Both the position numbers and the translations under genes were made by a program. Source: Linum tenue (lineage: Eukaryota; Streptophyta; Magnoliopsida; Malpighiales; Linaceae). From it: a DNA stretch of 64,000 nucleotides. The notes beneath the pieces were generated by a model. It did no database searches. It was given only the letters and a program-made list of their open reading frames with translations, and was not told where the DNA came from. Location: the NCBI GenBank assembly GCA_946122785.1, contig CAMGYJ010000006.1, forward strand, positions 41,374,066-41,438,065, given 5' to 3'. Within the stretch, counting starts at the first letter, position 1; each line of letters begins with the position of its first letter. Below, one piece after another: positions 13,516-25,570 of the stretch.

Positions 13516-13974
13516 TAAATCAATCCAGGAACTATATAATTAGTAAGAAGCAGTGCTTACAAAGGGGAGCTTATGTGTGTTGTTGTAAAGTTCAGAAATA
13601 TAACAAAAGTTTCTACACATCATAATATAAGGGAATGAGTATTGAATAGTAGAACCTTAAATCTGCAGCAAAGATAAGAACACAGTTAAGAGTATAAGAG
13701 GTTATGTAAAGAAAAGGGATGCCAGATACATGCAAGGATTGTGCTATAGTTGCAATTTTATATTCAATAACTTGACTTATTTCGCACAAGGGCCATTTAT
13801 TCATGGTTAACAGGTCCAGCGTTTCTACCTCAGCTTTTTAGTTATGTTATTGGCCGAAATTTCAATTGTATTGAGAGAGCACACCAACTTATTAAGAGAC
13901 TACAGAACCAAATTGCAATCACAGAAACCAAACTTCTTTCGGCGGGTTCTTTGTTTTTATAACTTCCTATAGTG
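13516..13974. other. Unassigned interval between MULE and copia element
   Basis: After the TAAATCA duplication the sequence is moderately AT-rich with short open frames only. It probably represents older host intergenic DNA that resumes at 18696, since the copia element is inserted between them with a GCAAT duplication. No gene is supported. Confidence 0.45.
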
Positions 13975-13979
13975 GCAAT

Positions 13980-16900
13980 TGAAGAGTTGTGAAAATTCTG
14001 TGTTGTGTTTTATTATTCAACAGATGGAATTTATACACTTGAGTTGAGGACATGATCAGAACGTGTGAGAGATTTGGGGTAACAAACTGGAGTGGGGAAT
14101 CAGCTGCTGTTGTAACGGGTAGAAGTAACAACTTGACCTAACCAACAGCTGAAGACTCGGTCAGCCTTATCATGCCCCCTCAAGTTGATGGTCGATGACC
14201 TTCAACTTGTTTCGAAAATGCTGGAAGCGCTGGCGAGGTAATGGTTTGGTTAACAAATCAGCAATTTGATCATCAGTGGAAATGTAGCGGATGAGCAATT
14301 GACGGGCAGCCACACGTTCGCGGACAAAATGAAAGTCTATCTCCATGTGTTTGCTGCGGGCATGGAAAACTGGATTGGCAGTAAGATAAGTGGCCCCAAT
14401 GTTATCACAACAGAGCTTCGGAGGTGACTGCAGCGGGCAACCAATTTCAGTGAGCAAGGACTGGATCCAAATGATTTCAGCGGCGAGAGTGGCAAGGGCC
14501 TTGTACTCAGCTTCAGTCGAGGATCGGGCTACGGTGCGTTGCTTACGGGAAGACCAGGAAATTAAATGGGAGCCGAGGTAGACAGCATAGCCGGTTGTCG
14601 AGCGACGATCGGAGACACTGTTGGCCCATGCTGCGTCAGAATAGCCAGAGAGCTGCGAAGAAGAGTGAGTACTGAAAAATAACCCATGGTTAGTAGTGCC
14701 ACGGAGATAACGCAAGATGCGTTTGACATCCGTCCAATGCTGGTGAAGAGGTTGATGCATATGTTGTGCACAGTAGTTGACGGCTTGAGCAATGTCGGGG
14801 CGAGTGAATTGAAGATACTGCAGGGAACCCACAATTTGACGATAGAGAGTGCCGTCAGGAAAGGCTGTGGAGTCCTGTTCAGATGGGATGGTGGCTGCTG
14901 GAGTAGAGAGAGCATTAGAGGAAGTCATCTTCGCACGATCAAGGATGTGATTGATGTACTTTCGTTGAGACAGCAGTAGCCCACGAGGAGTCCAAAGGGC
15001 TTCGATCCCAAGGAAGTAAGAGAGGCAGCCGAGATCCCTGACGGAAAACTTCTTGCTGAGATAGAGAATTAGTTCCTGCAAGGCTGATGGGTGATTACCG
15101 GTGACAAGAATGTCATCGACATATATGAAAACATAGAGCCGCGAAGAGCCACGGCAGAGAATGAACAAGGAAGTGTCAGTCTTCGACCCACGAAATCCAT
15201 AAGCCTCTAGTGCTTGACGGAGGCAATGAAACCATGCTCGGGGCGCCTGTTTGAGGCCATAGAGAGATTTTTGGAGATGGCAAAAATGGTTGGGATGAGC
15301 AGGATCAACAAAGCCTGGTGGTTGCTGCATAAAGACATTATCAGTCAAAGTACCATGTAAAAAAGCATTGGCAATGTCCAGTTGGCGAACTGGCCATTTT
15401 TGTGACACAGCAAGAGATAAGATCAGCCGTAAGGTAGTTGGCTTCAAGACAGGGCTGAATGTGTCGCTGAAATCGAGGCCGGGGCGCTGCTGAAAACCGC
15501 GAGCAACAAGGCGGGCCTTGTATCTCTCAATTGCACCGTCGGATTTGGTCTTGATTCGGTAGAGCAACTTACAGGTGATCACGTTCATGGTGGGGGTACG
15601 AGGTACCAGCTTCCAGGTCTGATTTTTGAGGAGAGCACTATGCTCCTCCGTCATTGCCGCGCGCCAAAGAGGGTGAAGTAGAGCCTGTTTGGTCGTGGTG
15701 GGAATGGAAGGTAGTGGTGGGGACGTGGAGGAATAGTGGGTTTTAGGCTTAAGGTGGCCGGTTTGTGTGCGGGTGACAGGGCGACGGGGAAGTGGGGGTA
15801 TGGCCGAAGTAGGGAGTGGACGAGGGGAGGTGTTGAAGCGAGGGAGGGAGGTAGAGGGTAGGGGGCGACGGGGTATAGTGGAACGAGGCAGGGTTGGTGG
15901 CCGAGGAAAAGTGGGGTTGGTTGGGGCGGATGGAGGTGCTGGGGTGGTAGGGGTGATGATGGGTTGGGCTGGTACAGAAGGGGGAAGGGAGTGTGACGGG
16001 TGGGAGATGGAGGTGGTGAGGGAAGGGGTTGGGCCAATATAATGAGGTTGTGGCCCAAGGGAAATAGATGGGGGTGGTAGTGGTAATGGATGGGATGTGG
16101 TAAGGACGGGTGTCGTGGGTAGGAGGGTAGAAGTAGGAGATGTGAAACGTGAATCTTTGAAAGGGAAACAAGTTTCATCGAAGAGGACATGTCGGGAAAT
16201 GTGGATTTTGTGTGTGGACAGATTGTAGCAACGGTAACCTTTGTGCATAGGGCAGTAGCCGAGAAATACGCAAGGTGAGGAACGAGGTTGAAGTTTGTGA
16301 TTGGTGAGAGGGCGCAACCACGGATAACATAAAGTACCAAAAATCCGGAGACTGGAGTACGTGGGTTGTTGTTGGTGAAGGACCTCAAGTGGTGTACGAG
16401 AGTCAAGAAGAGGAGTGGGTAAGCGATTGATGAGATACACAGCAGTGTCAAAGGCATAGGGCCAGAATTTTATGGGAATAGATGCATGGTGGAGCAGAGC
16501 AAGACCAGTTTCGACAATGTGGCGATGTTTACGTTCGGCACATCCGTTTTGTTCAGGGGTGTATGGGCAAGAGGAGCGATGTTGGATACCATGATGTTGA
16601 AGATATGAGCTCAGTTTTTAATACTCACCGCCCCAATCGACCTGAAAAATTTTTATAGGACGACCAAAGAATTTTTCAACATGGGTACGAAAGCGAATGA
16701 AAATATCAAAAAGATTGGAGCGATAGCGCGTGGGAAAGATCCATGTGAATTTGCTGTAATGATCATAGAACAAAATGTAGTAGAGATTTCCATCATATGA
16801 TAGTTTGGGAGCAGGACCCCAGACATCACTGCAAATTAAATCGAGAGGACCTTGTGCTTGAAATTGAGAGGCAGAAAATGGAAGTTTGTGAATCTTAGCT

Positions 16901-18690
16901 ACACTACAGCCATGACAAAGACCAGAGTCACGTTTATTTGAAACAGAAAGAGAGTGATTACGAAGGACTTGATGAAGCACTCGAGAATGAGGATGGCCGA
17001 GGCGTTGATGCCAATGAGCGAGAGTGACGTGGAAGGCACGGGGAGCAGGATTGGAGAGGACGGACAAGGGAACAGTGTAGAGGCCTTCATGACTCTGGCC
17101 GTGATGCAGAATTTTCTGGGAGCGCGTGTCCGTAATGACAAAAGAGTCACCAACAAAATGAAGAGATAAAGGATTAGTGCGAGTAAGAGCATTGATGGAA
17201 AGAAGATTTGAGAGGTAGAAGGAACATGAAGAATTTTAGATAGATGTAAGGGATGATTTTGCAGAGAGACGATGGAAGAGCCGGAGTGAACACTAGGGAG
17301 AGATGTACCGTTGCCAAACGAGACCTCGTCTGGGCCGTGATATTCAGAATGCAGTGCGAGATTGTTGAGGTCGGAGGTGAGATGATAGTTGGCACCAGAG
17401 TCGAGTAACCAGTCTTGAGGAGTGGGGGAGTTGGCATGGTTGGCTGTTGGGTAGGGACGAGAGTGGTGGGCTGGTGATGGGCATTGCTTGGCGGTGTGGC
17501 CAAACCCGCGACAGTTGAAGCATTGGAGAGGAGCAGACGGAGGAGGACGTGCGTTGGGCCGGGGGCCAAGTAACCCTGGGCTGGTACCTGGACTATAAAA
17601 AGATTGTGAGTCTGCTAAAGAAGGGAAGGAGGAAGAGTACCCCCTGCCGCCCCTGCCGCGACCACCAAAACGACCGGAGAAGCGCCCGCGACCGCCACGG
17701 CTAAAGTGTGCTGCCGACGGACCATCATGAAGGAGATTGGACTGCTCATGACACTGCTCTTCACGAAGGAGAAGGCCGTGAAAATCGTCGAAAGAGATGG
17801 GATCCGACTTAGCCTCAATGGCACGGACGAACGGAAGGAAGTTGTCGCCAAGTCCCTTGAGACAGCGAGCGACCAGGTCATCATCGGAGACAGGGAGATT
17901 GATGGAGGCGAGCCGATCAGCCACATCTTTGGCCCGCTCGAGGTATTTCTCGACGGAGTCGTTGCCGCACTTGAGGGCTTCAAATTGATCTTTGAGTTGG
18001 CGGATGCTATGGCGATTCTCAGATCCATAAGCAGTAGCGAGGCGTGTCCAGGCTTCGAGAGCAGTGTTGCAGCCAACAAGTTTGGAGAGAACGGCTTCAG
18101 AGAGAGACATGACGATCCAGGAGAGAATAAATTGATCCCGTTTGTACCAAGCAGCATAGGAGGGATTGGGGGCGCCATCAATTTGGCGGGCAGGAGCAAG
18201 GAGCGAGCCATCAATATGTTTGTGGAAGTCGTAGCTGGTTAGGAGAGGGAGAAGCTGGAGCTTCCAGAGAAGGTAGTTTTTGGAGGTAAGTTTGACAGCA
18301 ATATGTGGGAGAGCTGGGAGGGTCGAAGGAAGGGATGAAGGGCTTGTAGCATCTGATGAGGTTAGACCAGACATCTTTGATGGCGGAAGAAGGAAGCAAG
18401 ATGTGGAACAGAGATAGAAAGAGAAGAGGTAGGGTCAAGACAGGAAAAGAAAGAGGGATCAGATGGGCTGTTAAGCTAATTGAGGCTCTGATACCATGAA
18501 GAGTTGTGAAAATTCTGTGTTGTGTTTTATTATTCAACAGATGGAATTTATACACTTGAGTTGAAGTACATGATCAGAACGTGTGAGAGATTTGGGGTAA
18601 CAAACAGGAGTGGGGAATCAGCTGCTGTTGTAACGGGTAGAAGTAACAACTTGACCTAACCAACAGCTGAAGACTCGGTCAGCCTTATCA
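13980..18690 (-). mobile_element. Ty1/copia retrotransposon, near full length
   Basis: LTRs at 13980-14172 (193 bp, 3' LTR) and 18497-18690 (194 bp, 5' LTR) start TG and end CA. By eye they differ at only about three positions, so the insertion is young. A 5 bp target duplication GCAAT flanks it (13975-13979 and 18691-18695). On the minus strand TGGTATCAGAGCC directly follows the 5' LTR (18496-18484) and a TTGAGGGGGCA purine tract precedes the 3' LTR. The 4.7 kb element encodes a single gag-pol frame in the order gag, protease, integrase, reverse transcriptase, RNase H, which defines copia. The zinc-knuckle and gag sequences resemble the Ale/Retrofit lineage. The frame carries disabling changes. 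Confidence 0.97.
14170..18374 (-). pseudogene. Copia gag-pol polyprotein, disrupted
   Basis: From 18374 the frame gives gag, a CCHC knuckle (CFNCRGFGHTAKQC), a protease site DSGANYH, then loses frame near 17210. The correct frame resumes through GAG-pre-integrase and integrase (HQRLGHPH, zinc ligands, WGGEY). An in-frame TAA just after WGGEY (about 16620) breaks integrase; downstream sequence stays open to 14170 through a reverse transcriptase with YVDDILV (copia-type YVDD) and an RNase H region ending STEAEYKAL and TKPLPRQRF. One frameshift and one nonsense mutation in a copy with nearly identical LTRs suggest very recent decay or mobilisation in trans. The sequence could also contain assembly errors. 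Confidence 0.93.
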
Positions 18691-18695
18691 GCAAT

Positions 18696-19167
18696 GACTT
18701 GTAAGCGATGAGCAGGAAGGAAAAGTAGGAAAAAAGAAACCTATAAGTTGGGTTTGATGAACCGTTGCAGTAGCAAAGGCAGGTCCAAACTCCAAGTATC
18801 GTACTAAAAGAAGCATGAGTGCATGAACCAACCTCATGTATACGATTTGCATTGGCCGCAGTGCCCTGAACAGACTGGCCTTTTCAGAAACACTGTCATC
18901 AAGCACAGAGATGCCGAGAGGAAATGGTTAGAACGATTACCAAATTCAGAAACATGGTTGAACCATGACCAAATTCATAATGGTAAGAGCAACATGCCTT
19001 TGCAGAGGCCACACATCATGGTAAAGAAGAAGGAAATAGAGAGACCGTAATGGGAAATTAGGTCACTTTGTTAGGCCACTAATTCAAAAAAATTACGCCA
19101 GTAATTCAAAACCATTACACATTAGTAAGCTAGAGAGACAAAGCAGCGATTAGCAATCACTGATTAC
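18696..19167. other. Unassigned interval between two retrotransposons
   Basis: This is host-like DNA between the copia element and the Athila-type element. A minus-strand segment near 18830-18905 stays open and ends at a possible GT donor, but I recognise no protein. It could be an exon of an unrecognised gene or an old transposon remnant. Confidence 0.35.
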
Positions 19168-20462
19168 TGATACGGCAAAAGCGGATATGCTTTAATCCTA
19201 TCTCGTAGTAAACCAGAAAGTCCGGGTATCGTCTCTCAGGAACTCGTACAACCTTATGATTTATCAATTCTATGGAGAAAACTATAGATGAAAATGGTTT
19301 AATGAGGCTAATTATCTAAAAGCAAAATAAACTAATTAAGCAAAGTAAATTTGTCGGGAGAAAGCTCTGGGAGAAACACCGGGACTCGCTACCTATCATA
19401 TCCAAATTAATTCACATATTCCAATCAGTTTAATCCATATCTCTACAGCCAGGATATCACTACTGTGCTAACTATCCCTGTCGGGAATTACTACGTACTA
19501 AACAATGAAATCAAATCCTACTGTCGTAGCTGAATGACTTAATTATTTAGCCTGAAGATCGATATCCTATTTAAGACCGCATAACACCTTATTTAATCCA
19601 TTGTCGCTTCGATAAGTTACTATGTCACATGAAATAGGTTCAGTTATTAGCGTTTCACTGTCGCTAATAAACTAATTAACTACAAATCATTAAATTGGTG
19701 GCCATTCAACACAAAGCATTAAGAAATTTCATGCAATAGAGATTGGAAGAAAAGAAATATGAATCAATCCATCAAATCTAGGAATAGCTACATCCTATTG
19801 TGTTTTCCCCAAAAATTGGGATTTAGTTAATGACAAAATCAAAAGATATAATCATGTTCTTAATCATCATGAAGCTAATAAAAGGAGTCGGAACGAAAAT
19901 ACTCGAAAATTTCCAACCGATCCTCGTCGATTCCTTCTCCCCTGGCAGCTCGCGATGGGTGAGATTTTCCGCTGCTCCCGTCGCTACGCTGTTGTTGATT
20001 TCCCCCAAAATAATTCCCCCCGGTCGGTCCCTTTCTCCAGTCCAACTTCCCCCCGGTCCCAGTGTCCCTTGCTGCGTGTCCACTTAATTCTCCCTTGAAT
20101 GGCTCCTCCCAATTCCTCTTTTTGATCCCTTCCGTCACCACCTTGAGAAAGAAGTGGAATGGGCCTGTGGCCCAATGTTGCTTGTTAACAAGGGAAATAA
20201 TCACTTCTGATCCAAAATAGAAAGAGATGGTTTCTTGTCATATGGCTTGGTGAATCATTTTTCCTGTACACTTTTGTAATCTTTCTGAGTTGCAGAAATC
20301 CATTTACTTCACCTAAAACAAATAGAATTCATGGCACTTGGTGGTAATGGTTTTACAACCATTCCATAGTCAATCAGTTCTAAAACAAGCATTATATGTC
20401 TCAAACATATCATGAAATAATCTCATGAAGCACATATGATCAATATGTTTTCGACAATTATC
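19168..20462 (-). repeat. 3' LTR of the Athila-type element
   Basis: It is bounded by TGATACGGC on the left and ATTATCA next to the purine tract on the right, a TGATA..TATCA pair on the element strand. Its first ~184 bases match the truncated 5' LTR at 24963-25146 with about ten differences, so this insertion is older than the copia element. A short palindrome TGGGCCTGTGGCCCA lies at about 20161-20175. Confidence 0.85.
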
Positions 20463-22190
20463 ACAACCCCATACTCAATACCTGCTTGTCCCTAAGCAAA
20501 AACTTGAACAAGAGGACAATAATTGGAGAAAACAAATCACAGACCACACAGTGACGACCTTGCTCAAAACACAAAACACAAGACCCACGACACACAGAAC
20601 ACAACATCAACAACATAAATTTATCCTTGTACTCTTGTGGTAATCAGTAGTTTTTTTCTCAATGGAGGAGTTGTGCTTTAATGATCATACCATTCACCCC
20701 ACACTCAAGCTCTTTGCAACCATTTACCATTGACTGGCTTAAATCCATCAAAAAGTCAATTAGCAACACTCACTTCTGAGCGTCGGTAGTAGGTGATTAA
20801 CAACTTATGGTGCAGCAATTATTAGGATAATCTAACAACATCAGTGAGGTGCATATCTCGTGAGGACAGTCTATCTTACTCATATCAATCATAAGCAATT
20901 AAGTAAGCATGAGCCTAAAAAACAAATGGGGGAAGCTTTTAGCAAACTTGATTTTAACTTTAAGCACATCTACCTTTCTGACAAGGAGAGGCTTTCTCTC
21001 TTTCTGATTTTGCTTGCCGAGTGGTCGTATTTAGTACAAGTGGGATTTGTTTCTTACTACCTGTGAACGAGCAAGAGCAATTTCTGCTTCTTAGCACTCG
21101 CATAAGGGCTTCTTTCAACTCCTTTTCCTCGGTCCGTGTGGAGGATCACTACACATCCTCAAACTGCACTTCACTCAACGGGGGGTCGTACTTGATAAGC
21201 AACATCGTACGGTCGCGAACCGATGCTCAGTTGAACCTTTCCTAACCCCTTGTGCAATGAGTGATTGCCTCACACGATTTTGGCATTTTACCCACACTTT
21301 AATTGTTATGGCAACTTTCTTAATTTTACTTGTCAGGTAGTGTTTTCTCATTTATAAAGATACAGTTCACCCCATCATAAAACCTTTTAAAACATAGAGA
21401 CTCAATGCAAAGTCAAAAGCTCACAACAGATGCAAGTAAGCACGGTATCAAAACATGTCGAATGGTCAATGTTCTCCACCTAAATACTTCACCCTAAGTC
21501 GTTACACTATCCTCCTAAAATAGAGTTTTGCTAAAAGAGTTTGCTCATTCAATGCATATCCAGTCAGTCATGCAATTCAACACTAGTGGGGTGATTTTGA
21601 TGGTTTCATTCAAGCACAAACGTATTTCACACGCATCACGGTCATTCACATCATGTTACCACAAGAGTACAAGGTTTTGTTTTTAATTTTTCTGATTTTT
21701 AGGTGTTTTTTAGCCATTAGGTTAGCATAGGCATACTGCACCAGCACAGGTAGACTGCATGCAGTTTGGCTGTGCACAACCCAAATGTCAGTTTTTTTTT
21801 TTTTGAATTTTTTTTGCCACCTGAAACAGGGACAAATAACACTAAGACTCACCACCCCACACTCAGGATGGAACATTGTCCCTAATGTTCAACTCCTAAT
21901 CTAAACATGCACGGGTTTGACACAAGAAAAAAGAAAAAATAAAGAAAAGAAAACTCACCTTGGGTTGCATCCCAAGAAGCGCTTGTTTAACGTCCTCAGC
22001 CTGACGTTCATGGAGCTTTCAACCAATGGGTATGGAAACGTATCCAAAATACCCTCCCGAGCAATGACAGAACGCATACCCTCCATCCAACATATGAGTC
22101 ACCTCTGCAGGACCAGGTGTGCGAAAATTGGGTACGACCTTCTTAGCTGGCATGTTAGACCCTTTAGTGAGGCGTAGGTGGTACTGCAGC
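20463..22190 (-). other. Non-coding 3' internal region of the Athila-type element
   Basis: About 1.7 kb between the 3' LTR and the break in pol. It contains several CCCCACACTC tracts (purine-rich on the element strand) and, at 21958-21998, a segment resembling 38401-38440 and 56008-56040 of other elements in this window. One imperfect palindrome (GCACAGGTAGACT.. to ..GGCTGTGC) lies near 21735-21770. I see no reverse transcriptase or integrase. Confidence 0.6.
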
Positions 22191-24554
22191 GCTTCAAGCA
22201 AGTACTCTTCCTGTTTCAATGTCAGTGAACAAGGAATAATAACAGGAAGATTGAAATCCTTACCCAAATATCTATACTTGAGATGTGCTGGCAAGGATTT
22301 CTGTCCTTGCTTTGATTTCAGAATCTGAGCTGATAGGACACGTGATAGTTCTTCTGGTGGTACACTATCACAGGAGGAGGAATTTTTCCTTTCTCAAACT
22401 CCACTTTCAAAGTCATCAAATGCATCGTGATTATGGTAAACTTGAAAGACATTAAAAATTCTCTCCTCCTTACCTACTCGGAATGTCAACTTGCCTCACC
22501 CGACATCGATGAGTGCATCGCCAGTGGCTAGAAAAGGTCTACCAAGAATGAGAGGCACTCTCCGATCTTCTTCCATCTCCAAAATCACAAAATCTGTTGG
22601 GAGAATGAACTTTCCCACCTTCACCAATACATTCTCCACCACTCCTTTTGGAATTTTTACTGGTCGATCAGCCAATTGGAGAGTGATCCGAGTAGGCTTA
22701 AGAACATCTCTCAATCCCAATTTCTTGTAGACTGAGTATTGCATCAAATTAATGCCTGCTCCAAGATCACAAAGTGATTTATTGAACTCTGTACCTCCAA
22801 TGACACATGGAATGGTGAAGCTTCCCGGATCATCCCTCTTTTCTGGTAATTTATTCTGAATCACAGCACTACATTCAGAAGTAAGGGTTACCTTCTCTAG
22901 ATTATCCCATTTGCGCTTCTTAGTCAGCAACTCCTTTAAAAATTTAGCATATGTAGGCATCTGTTCAAGTGCCTCTGCTAATGGTATGTTGATCTGAAGT
23001 TGCTTGAAGAGATTCACAAATTTCTTGAAGTTTGGGTCTTCCATGGGTTTCATTAACCTTTGAGGGAATGGTGCGGGAGGTTCATAAGGCTTTACCTCTT
23101 CATTCTTGAATTTTTCCACCTTTGGAGGTGCACGGACAGAATGCTCATGCACAGGCAGATTGAATGCAGTTTGCCTGTGCAAGTCAGATTTTTCAGCTTT
23201 TGCACTTTCTTCCTCTCCAACTGCTTTGTCCTCCTTTTCTACTGGATTTTTCTTGCTCTCTGGATCCTCCAACTCCTTCCCACTCCTCAATGTGACTGCT
23301 ACAACCATGGCATCCTTTGGATTTCTCTCAGTATTTGCCGGTAAAGTCTCAGGAATCCTACCTTGAATATTTGCTAAAGTTTGAGCCATCTGGCCTATTT
23401 GCCTCTCCATAGCTAGCATAGATGATTTCATATTATTGTTGATGGCTAGATGTTGAGTGACAAATTGATCAAGACCCTTGAAATTATTGTATGTTTTCTG
23501 CATATGAGCCAAAATCAACTCCTCCAGCTGGGGCTTCTTCTCTGGTTGAGGCTGCTGCTGTTGAAAACCAGGAGGTGGGGTGTTTCGAACACCAGCTGGA
23601 TTATTGTTTGACCATGACATATTGGGGTGATGTCTCCATTGAGGGTTGTATGTATTTGAATACATACCACCCTGACCTTGACTTCGCGGATTATTGATAT
23701 ATTCATATATTGGACATCTTCCAACTGAGCAGCTCCCAGTGGACACATATCCCTATGATGAGAACCCTGGCAAAGTTTACATGAAGCAACCTCCTCTTGT
23801 CTACCCAGAGCAATCTTGGCCAGCCTTCGTTCGAGTGCATCGAACTTAGAATCCAGGCTTCTAGACTCGCAACTTTGTCTATCTCATGCAAGCCTCCTCT
23901 TCTTCGAATACTGGTCCCACTACCCCATTCAGTAACTTCTAAACAGATCTTCTCTGCCAGATCATATGTGCTGGTGCCTCCATGCTTGTGAAACCATTTC
24001 GAGAAGCATTATTCAGGGCATCCCGGAACTCCCTTCTGATTCCATTGAAGAAAATAATGATCACGTTCCAATCTTCAAGACCACGGCTTGGGCATCTCAT
24101 CAATAGCCCCTTATAGCGCTCCCATGCCTCAGTCAGACTCTCATCATCAGCCTGCTTAAAAGTAACAATTTCCTCTTGCATCTTCATTGCCAAGGCAGGT
24201 GGGAAGTATTTATCCATAAAGGCCTTCTCAAGCTGAGCCCATGTCGTGATGGAACGTGGTATTCTGAAACCAGTGTGATGCATTCCCTATAAGAGAGAAT
24301 GAGAACATCCGAAGACGAATTGCATCATCAGACACAGTTGGGCTCTTCATTATTTCACATATGCTCGCGAATCGACGAAGATGTTCGTGAGGATCCTCAG
24401 TGCTAGCCCCTGAGAAAGTATACCCGTTGGTGATCATGTTGATAAATGCTGGGGTAATCTCCATGGTTGCATCCCCAGCCGGAATGACAACACATGAAGC
24501 TCGGACTCCAGTCCTTCGATTCAAACGATCCCTGATCGAACGATCCTCTGCCAT
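22190..24554 (-). pseudogene. Athila gag-protease region, pol truncated
   Basis: Minus-strand gag starts near 24554 and passes through two frames joined near 24255 (a frameshift). It carries the retrotransposon gag core (WFQ, then AFMDKYFPP, a WERYKGLL-type helix and a LEDW..FNG block). The next open segment, 23746-22496 (416 residues), holds a Gln/Pro-rich linker, a charged gag C-terminus and an aspartic protease with DLGAGINLM and LGRPFLA. The linker to reverse transcriptase is still visible (AHLKYRYLG at 22290). It then runs straight into 3' non-coding sequence near 22190, so reverse transcriptase and everything after it are deleted. Confidence 0.85.
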
Positions 24555-25146
24555 GACGATAGGCCCGATGTCGCGTGGTGGTGGTGGCAGTGTCAGTGGT
24601 GTAGGGAAGACAGGTGACGAAGCCTGCCCTCTCTAGGTTAGGGAAGGCCTAGGAGTTGTGGTTGGCTGCTTCCCTAACTTGACCAGCTTCTTGTTCTAAC
24701 GGCTGGTCTTCTCGATCTCCGGATCTAGTGGTAGTAAATTGCTAGTCGTCCTCCTAGGCATGAACGAGGAGGATAAACCTGAAAATTCTTCTGCACACTA
24801 ACACCCAGATCAAAATAGTTCACTCACAAAAATCAACAAAAATAAGGTATGGCAGTCCCCGACACTTTTTCCTATTCCACTTGTTCCAGAGTAAGTGTAT
24901 AGGAATAGGGGTTGAAGTAACAGCTGGCTCCCCAGAATGCGTGGCAAACGGCGCCAAAAACTTGATAGGGCAAAAGCGTATATGCTTTAATCCTATCTCG
25001 TAGTAAACCGGAAAGTCCGGGTATCGTCTCTCAGGGACTGGTACAACCTTATAATTTATCAATTCTATGGAGAAAACTATAGGTGAAAATGGTTTAATGA
25101 GACTAATTATCTAAAAGCAAAATAAACTAATTAAGCAAAGTAAACT

Positions 25147-25570
25147 TGGCGGGAGAGGGATTTGGGTTTGGAGGAGGTGCTGGAGGAGGCGATGATGTTG
25201 GACTTGAAAGAGGAGTTGGCGGCGGTGAGGGCAAGCTCAGAGAGGTATTTCAGTATTTGTGCTTCTTGAGATTCTTCTGATGAGCTTTTAGGTTTTTTTT
25301 TTGTCCGGTCAAATAAAGGAAGAAGATGAAGGATTGGGTCACGGGTCGGGTGGGTATCTTTTTATAGTTTAAGTTGGGTGATTCAGCACTTCTGTTAGCC
25401 ACGTCAGCAAAAAATTAACGGTGTTAACGGAGGCTGGCGGAAGTTAACAGAGAGTGACCAAATATGAACCATCAAACTAATTCTGGTGACCACTAACGGA
25501 ATTAAATATTTGTAGTGACCAAACATGAATGTTTTTAGTAATCCGAGTGACCAACCGTGCAATTTACCCA
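25147..25570. mobile_element. Right half of an inverted-repeat DNA element
   Basis: At 25147 the Athila LTR stops matching and GC-rich sequence begins. It ends near 25560 with GTGACCAACCGTGCAATT and repeated GTGACCA(C/A) words, the look of a MULE or MITE terminus. No matching left terminus is present, so either this element or the LTR was cut at the junction. No coding capacity is recognised. Confidence 0.45.

Larger units (their letters stand above)
19168..25146 (-). mobile_element. Athila-type Gypsy retrotransposon, internally deleted
   Basis: The sequence from 19168 recurs from 24963 over about 184 bp, showing two LTRs. The 3' LTR is 19168-20462 (about 1.3 kb, TGATA at one end, TTATCA at the other). 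The 5' LTR copy is cut at 25146. On the minus strand TGGCGCCGTTTGCC (24956-24943) is an Asp-tRNA-type primer site, usual for Athila, six bases from the LTR end. A GTATGGGGTTG purine tract abuts the 3' LTR at 20473-20463. The internal region is about 4.5 kb: gag and protease are present, but reverse transcriptase, RNase H and integrase are missing. The element is therefore defective. Confidence 0.88.

Noticed and set aside
15651..16457. Long proline- and histidine-rich open frames overlapping the copia gag-pol in other frames, and plus-strand frames such as 17706-18242
   Set aside because: They are shadows of the copia polyprotein in its Pro/Ser-rich linker and gag; the real frame carries clear domains.
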